Shown here: one piece after another, positions 60,701-64,000 of the stretch | Position numbering within the stretch: the first letter of the stretch is position 1 | Layout of the letters: every line of letters begins with the position of its first letter | DNA from: Enoplolaimus lenunculus | Taxonomy: Eukaryota > Nematoda > Enoplea > Enoplida > Thoracostomopsidae | Direction of reading: 5' to 3' | Length of the DNA stretch: 64,000 nucleotides | Assembly (NCBI GenBank): GCA_030248215.1 | Contig: JASANG010002679.1 | Coordinates: 29,269 to 93,268, forward strand | Notes under the pieces: model-generated | The model's input: only the letters and a program-made list of their open reading frames with translations | What the model was told of the DNA's origin: nothing | Database searches by the model: none | Translations under genes and position numbers: made by a program

Positions 60701-62433
60701 CTAATACTAAATTGTATTCAAATATCAGAACGTAGCTAATAATTATTCTTCCTTAAATGGTCTACGGTATACAAAGTGTTTACCTGACAAAGCTTTACGT
60801 ACACCGACGCATTTTTAACACTTTAACAACGACGCTTATTTGTTAGTCCGCGTTCCTTTTAAGGGCATCAAGTTTTCTGTAGATATACGTACTATAAAGA
60901 GGTGGCTATGCTGATTAAACCTATCACATTGCTTAAGCTTAGGTTTAGTTATACTTATTTTTACGCTGAAGTTTATGCTTAGGGATGCGCAATACTTTCG
61001 ATGACGTGCGGCGCCGTCCGTCACCCGTACGGCGCCGTCCGTCACTGTTCACTTACGATAACGTATGTTGACGGACGGCTCCGTATGCGCGACAGACGGC
61101 GCTGTACGAGTGACACACGGTGACGGCTGATGGCGCCAACCGTCAAGTATAGCGCAACCCTTAGCCTTATGAGCAGGAATATGCTGTGATATATACGGTT
61201 ACCAGGGTGGAATCGGAATTACAATTTACCAGAACCGAAATTTGAAAAAACTTCCGAAAACGGAACCGGAAGATGAAAAATACATGCCACCGAAATATTC
61301 ATTTTAAATTTCTTTTGTTCAAAATTATCGATAAAATAATTCTAGTTGAAGACAGATATTCACTTTATATATGCTGTATTTTAGATTTTCAAAATACACA
61401 GAAGCGAAATCTACCTTTGATGGTTTGTTTCGGCGATTGTCAAGCTTTATATACTATACTAATGAAATTATTCAATTTTTATCGTCATTTTTTAGTAAAA
61501 TATCTTAATTTACACCGACCAAAGTTTAATATCCGAATTTTTAACTATTGGAAGATAAAAAATGCCGATCCAGAAATCCGGTTGTACCATGACTGTTATG
61601 CCCGTGATATAACACTGGTCATCTTTATTAGGTTTTCCAGCGTTAATGTATCCAAATAAAAATGTGATCCTATACGGGCACGTGCAAACATTTACATTCA
61701 CGTGCAAACATTTACATTACCTGTATGACAGAAGAAATATGCAAAAGTACTTCAAAATTAGTTCCACGGTAGTTGGCATAAATACAATTGATGGTTTCAA
61801 CTTTTTTAAAGTTTTTAAAAAACATACGACAAGCTAAAATTAAAATACCGGAGCAGAATGTTGATTTTTTCCGGAGCCGGAATATCCGGTTGCTCCCTGG
61901 TCGTAGATCTAATGAATGCAATAAAGTGTTCAAGGATGCGTAATATTCATGAACAGTCTTTAGCTCGTAAAGTAGACACAACAAAGATTCATCTTCTATA
62001 ACAATCGACTACAATTTCCGGTATGCCAGTTTTTGAAAGCTGCGCCGGATATATGCTTGGTTGAGAAAAACAACAGAAAATCTGACTTACCGCGTCCTGG
62101 TGGCTCACGTGGGTGATGAACATTACCCGTGTCGAAATCTAAGTCGTCATGCCCTTTGTTATCCTTTAATCCCAAATGATCATGGTCTTCAAAATCGCCA
62201 AAATCACTACCAACTCCCCCATGATGAAGATCGACATTTCCAATCCGACGGTTATCGCCAGCTTGCTTTGCATGTTTCTGGCGATCAAAGTCCCACTTTG
62301 TTTGAGCTTCGTTTCGCGATAACCCTGATTTAAGCACAAAAATTATACATACCATACCAACGGTCGCGGCGGTAATAAGACGTGTCAGGCGCAGCCGGCA
62401 CACCTTAGTAATATATCGCTGCAACAATGCCAT
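55718..62433 (-). CDS. Type II membrane beta-N-acetylhexosaminidase, GH20, hexosaminidase D-like
   Basis: Predicted exo-hydrolase removing terminal GlcNAc/GalNAc, probably in the Golgi or secretory path. Minus-strand exons 62433-62091, 60481-59664, 58189-58006 and 56754-55718 join in consistent phases (1, 0, 1) and encode 793 residues. A short cytosolic N terminus and a single hydrophobic anchor (about 19-35, LITAATVGMVCIIFVL) suggest a type II protein. A long hydrophilic, low-complexity stem rich in Asp, His, Gln and Asn runs to about 265. The GH20 barrel then begins (PARVVHFDLKGAPPR, GGNGVLLEWEDMFPY, VVPLVQTFGHLEMVLKLE). The acid catalytic pair lies in FHIGLDEAFQ, Asp383-Glu384. VLIWHDM, EPVVWAYAE and [20 protein letters not shown] match hexosaminidase D-type enzymes as I recall them. 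The long stem is the main difference from the compact vertebrate protein. ATG at 62433 is chosen because the anchor follows directly. Confidence 0.9.
56915..57125 (-). repeat. Family J dispersed repeat, copy 2 (hexosaminidase intron 3)
   Basis: Reverse complement of 1985-2190: it begins GGTGGCAACACAGGTTCGG and ends CAAAACTGAGGTCGGGCAC, with repeated TTCGGATTCGG words. Confidence 0.6.
57234..57736. repeat. (TA)n microsatellite split by a family D element
   Basis: About 79 bp of pure (TA)n at 57234-57312 and about 52 bp at 57685-57736 flank a family D copy (57313-57684; AGGGTGCAACCGGAATTAC to TTCCGGTTGCACCCTG). The element is close in sequence to the copy at 30038. Its target duplication would be ATATATAT and cannot be told from the repeat. 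Lies in hexosaminidase intron 3. Confidence 0.8.
58312..59283 (-). repeat. Family F element with internal satellite-like array, copy 2 (hexosaminidase intron 2)
   Basis: Inverse of 22290-23550. It begins GAGCGAAGCGAAACTTCGAG, passes GGTGGATGTCCGTCCGTCC and CCAAATATCCTGGGG, then has about five units with AAACCTC, AAACCGATAATTGAGTAG and TTAGCTAATAGATAATTTGC. It ends in TACATGTAGTCCCATTACGA. No coding frame. Confidence 0.65.
60981..61161. repeat. Family K GC-rich foldback element, copy 2 (hexosaminidase intron 1)
   Basis: Left end AGGGATGCGCAATACTT, right end AAGTATAGCGCAACCCT. The 181-bp interior repeats GACGGCGCCGTCCGTCA-like palindromic words. The flanks TATGCTT and TAGCCTTATG belong to a telomere-like tract that starts near 60920 (TTGCTTAAGCTTAGGTTTAG). 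Confidence 0.6.
61203..61899 (+). repeat. Family D-like element, long copy (hexosaminidase intron 1)
   Basis: CAGGGTGGAATCGGAATTAC at the left, CCGGAATATCCGGTTGCTCC then CTG at the right; 697 bp. Its first third follows the D consensus (TTACCAGAACCGAAATTTG, GGAACCGGAAGATG). The rest carries extra sequence with a direct repeat of CACGTGCAAACATTTACATT. No clear target duplication; an older copy. Confidence 0.5.
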
Positions 62434-63384
62434 TGGCTGTCCAAATAAGTGAGCAAATTAAAACAAATTTCAGCAATCAGTTTTGCGATTTGTTACGTAA
62501 TTCACGCTCCACAGTGTCTGCATGTTATATATTGTGTATATAATATGTATATACAATTTCGCAAACCTATTATATACCTTTATATGCTAGAAAATGTTTG
62601 TATGTACGTACGTACTTAAATAGTAGGTATACATGTCGCTTTAAAATGAGTACCTATAATGGTGTTGCTCACGAAGAGATTAACACTATATAATTCGTCG
62701 CTTTCAAAAACAACAGAATTTCAAGATTGTACACAATACGGTGCAGCCGTCATAAATATACTGCATGTGAAAAACTTTCCTACATTAAGCATTTTCAAGC
62801 CCTTAAACTATGTTAAATCCTAGGTAACTTTACGTTCATAAGCATTAATCGTCAGGGTTCCACATCAGGCTCCGGTATTTTACTTGCAGAATGTTTTTTA
62901 AAACTTCAAATATTGAAACCATCATTTGTATTTATGCCAACTACCATGGAACTGATTGACTTATTTTTACATTTTTTTCTGTCATACATATAACGCAAAT
63001 GTTTTCATGTGCCCGTGTACGTTAACAATCTTTATTCGGTTAAGCCTTATTCACACGTGCAAGTTTTGCAGCAAAAGCTTAACATGTTAATTGCATGCGC
63101 AAGTTCAAATCACAAAACAGCTTTGAAGTTCTTGCACCTGTAAATTGTTCACTGGAATTTGTGCTATTAAATTTAATAATTTCATTCGCACGTATGAACG
63201 CAGTTGCAAGTCACTTGAATTTCTTGCCCCTGAATTTTGATTGACCAATCAGAAACTTCAAACTTGTTTAATATTTCGCAGCCAACGGCGACAGCGACGG
63301 GACCAGTTTTTAATTTTTAAGCAATGCATAGATATTGCATCGGTATGAAAGCATTTTCAAGTCAAGAAAGTTCGAGCATATACC
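62434..63384. other. Upstream region of the hexosaminidase gene
   Basis: The likely minus-strand promoter lies at about 62434-62700, but no defined element is visible. 63050-63260 is plain intergenic DNA. No gene seen. Confidence 0.4.
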
Positions 63385-63490
63385 AGTCGTAGTGGGACTA
63401 CATGTACGTATTGAGCGAAGCTCGACCGCACTTAAGCAATTAAGCTAATATGCAAATTTGTTATTAGCTAACTTTTTATTTATCGGGAAT
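63385..63490 (+). repeat. Family F left-end fragment
   Basis: CCAGTCGTAGTGGGACTACA, GTATTGAGCGAAGCTCGA and TTATTAGCTAACTTTTTATT match the start of the F element at 22290; only the beginning of the first unit remains. Confidence 0.6.
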
Positions 63491-63773
63491 CTTGCTGTTC
63501 CGATTCCGCTTGCGCTGGGTGCGTTTTACACTCTGTTTAGATCTTTTTCCGATTTCGTGGATGGTACCATATAGCCCCAGCCCCGGCACCCTCTAACCCC
63601 GGTGCCGGGTATTGCACAATGGAATACCCGAATACATAGCATACACATAAAATAGTAAACACGTAATACGTACACATTGCATGGCAGGGCAGTAGCTACG
63701 CAGTACACAGCCGACACGGCGCAGTGCACTAGTAAATACCGTATATAATACCAAGCACAAGTAGTTGAAGGAG

Positions 63774-63884
63774 TGCCGCGATAGCTCACTTGGTAAGTGG
63801 TGGCCCGGTTAGCCAAAGGTCGCCTGGCGCGTTTGAGTCACGATCGAGAGGTCGGTGGTTCGACACCCGGCGTGGTCATGTTTC
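63774..63884 (+). tRNA. tRNA-like sequence with A and B boxes (likely SINE head or pseudogene)
   Basis: TAGCTCACTTGGTAAGTGG resembles an A box/D arm, and GGTGGTTCGACACC resembles a B box/T arm with a short GGTG/CACC stem. The two are about 75 bases apart, too far for an ordinary tRNA without an intron, and I cannot fold a 7-bp acceptor stem. GGTCGCCTGG between them looks like a second partial D arm. A tRNA-derived mobile sequence is more likely than a working gene. Confidence 0.35.
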
Positions 63885-64000
63885 TGAGAAATTAAGTAGA
63901 AAAACAAGTATTTTCGAAGTACTTCGGAGAAAGGGGTCGTCCCGACAGTGCTGTTCTGACAGATGGTGTATTTTGACGATTGTCAAGGTTTATATCTATA

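Noticed and set aside
1-64000. CRISPR arrays, rRNA genes, reverse transcriptase or integrase of retroelements
   Set aside because: No regularly spaced repeat-spacer pattern, no rRNA-like segment and no polymerase motifs seen on either strand.

Overview
The window looks like nuclear DNA of a nematode. The reasons are a four-exon collagen gene with the N-terminal layout of a cuticle collagen (membrane segment, W-Q-D-M motif, RLKR processing site), scattered runs of GCCTAA/TTAGGC-type hexamers (the nematode telomere word) and intron-bearing genes in an AT-rich, repeat-filled background. I cannot place it within the nematodes.

Five gene models are well supported; a sixth is tentative. (1) 1-3806 (+): the 3' end of a gene for a long, probably unstructured protein carrying about a dozen tyrosine docking motifs. 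(2) 16058-20027 (+): a 633-residue collagen precursor, roughly twice the usual cuticle collagen length. (3) 25796-32386 (+): the complete chaperonin subunit CCT7 (eta), 12 exons, whose start codon seems to be an exon by itself. (4) 36967-37564 (-): a KCTD-type BTB/T1 protein. (5) 55718-62433 (-): a type II membrane glycoside hydrolase family 20 enzyme of the hexosaminidase D kind, four exons. Tentatively, 42796-43305 (+) may hold a small cysteine-rich gene. All multi-exon models were built by hand from splice sites, reading phase and protein similarity recalled from memory. The genes do not form a pathway or an operon.

The space between genes and most introns is packed with short non-autonomous DNA elements. 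I separate these families: A (hAT-like, ATCCGGATAT-rich ends, 8-bp target duplications); B (hAT-like, nested in A); C (TA target site, CTGTAGTGACC ends); D (hAT-like, CAGGGTGCAACCGG ends); E (near-palindromic, TA target site); G (GGCCAATGTTAC ends, some copies with telomere-like cores); K (GC-rich foldback, sitting in telomere-like tracts); F (elements built from 145-185 bp internal repeats); plus I, J and R, minisatellites, (TA)n tracts and two tRNA-like sequences. I found no transposase, reverse transcriptase, CRISPR array or rRNA.

The most interesting signals are the unusual collagen architecture, the TIR elements with telomere-like interiors and a second foldback that sits in such tracts twice, the readable order of nested insertions, and the multi-tyrosine tail.
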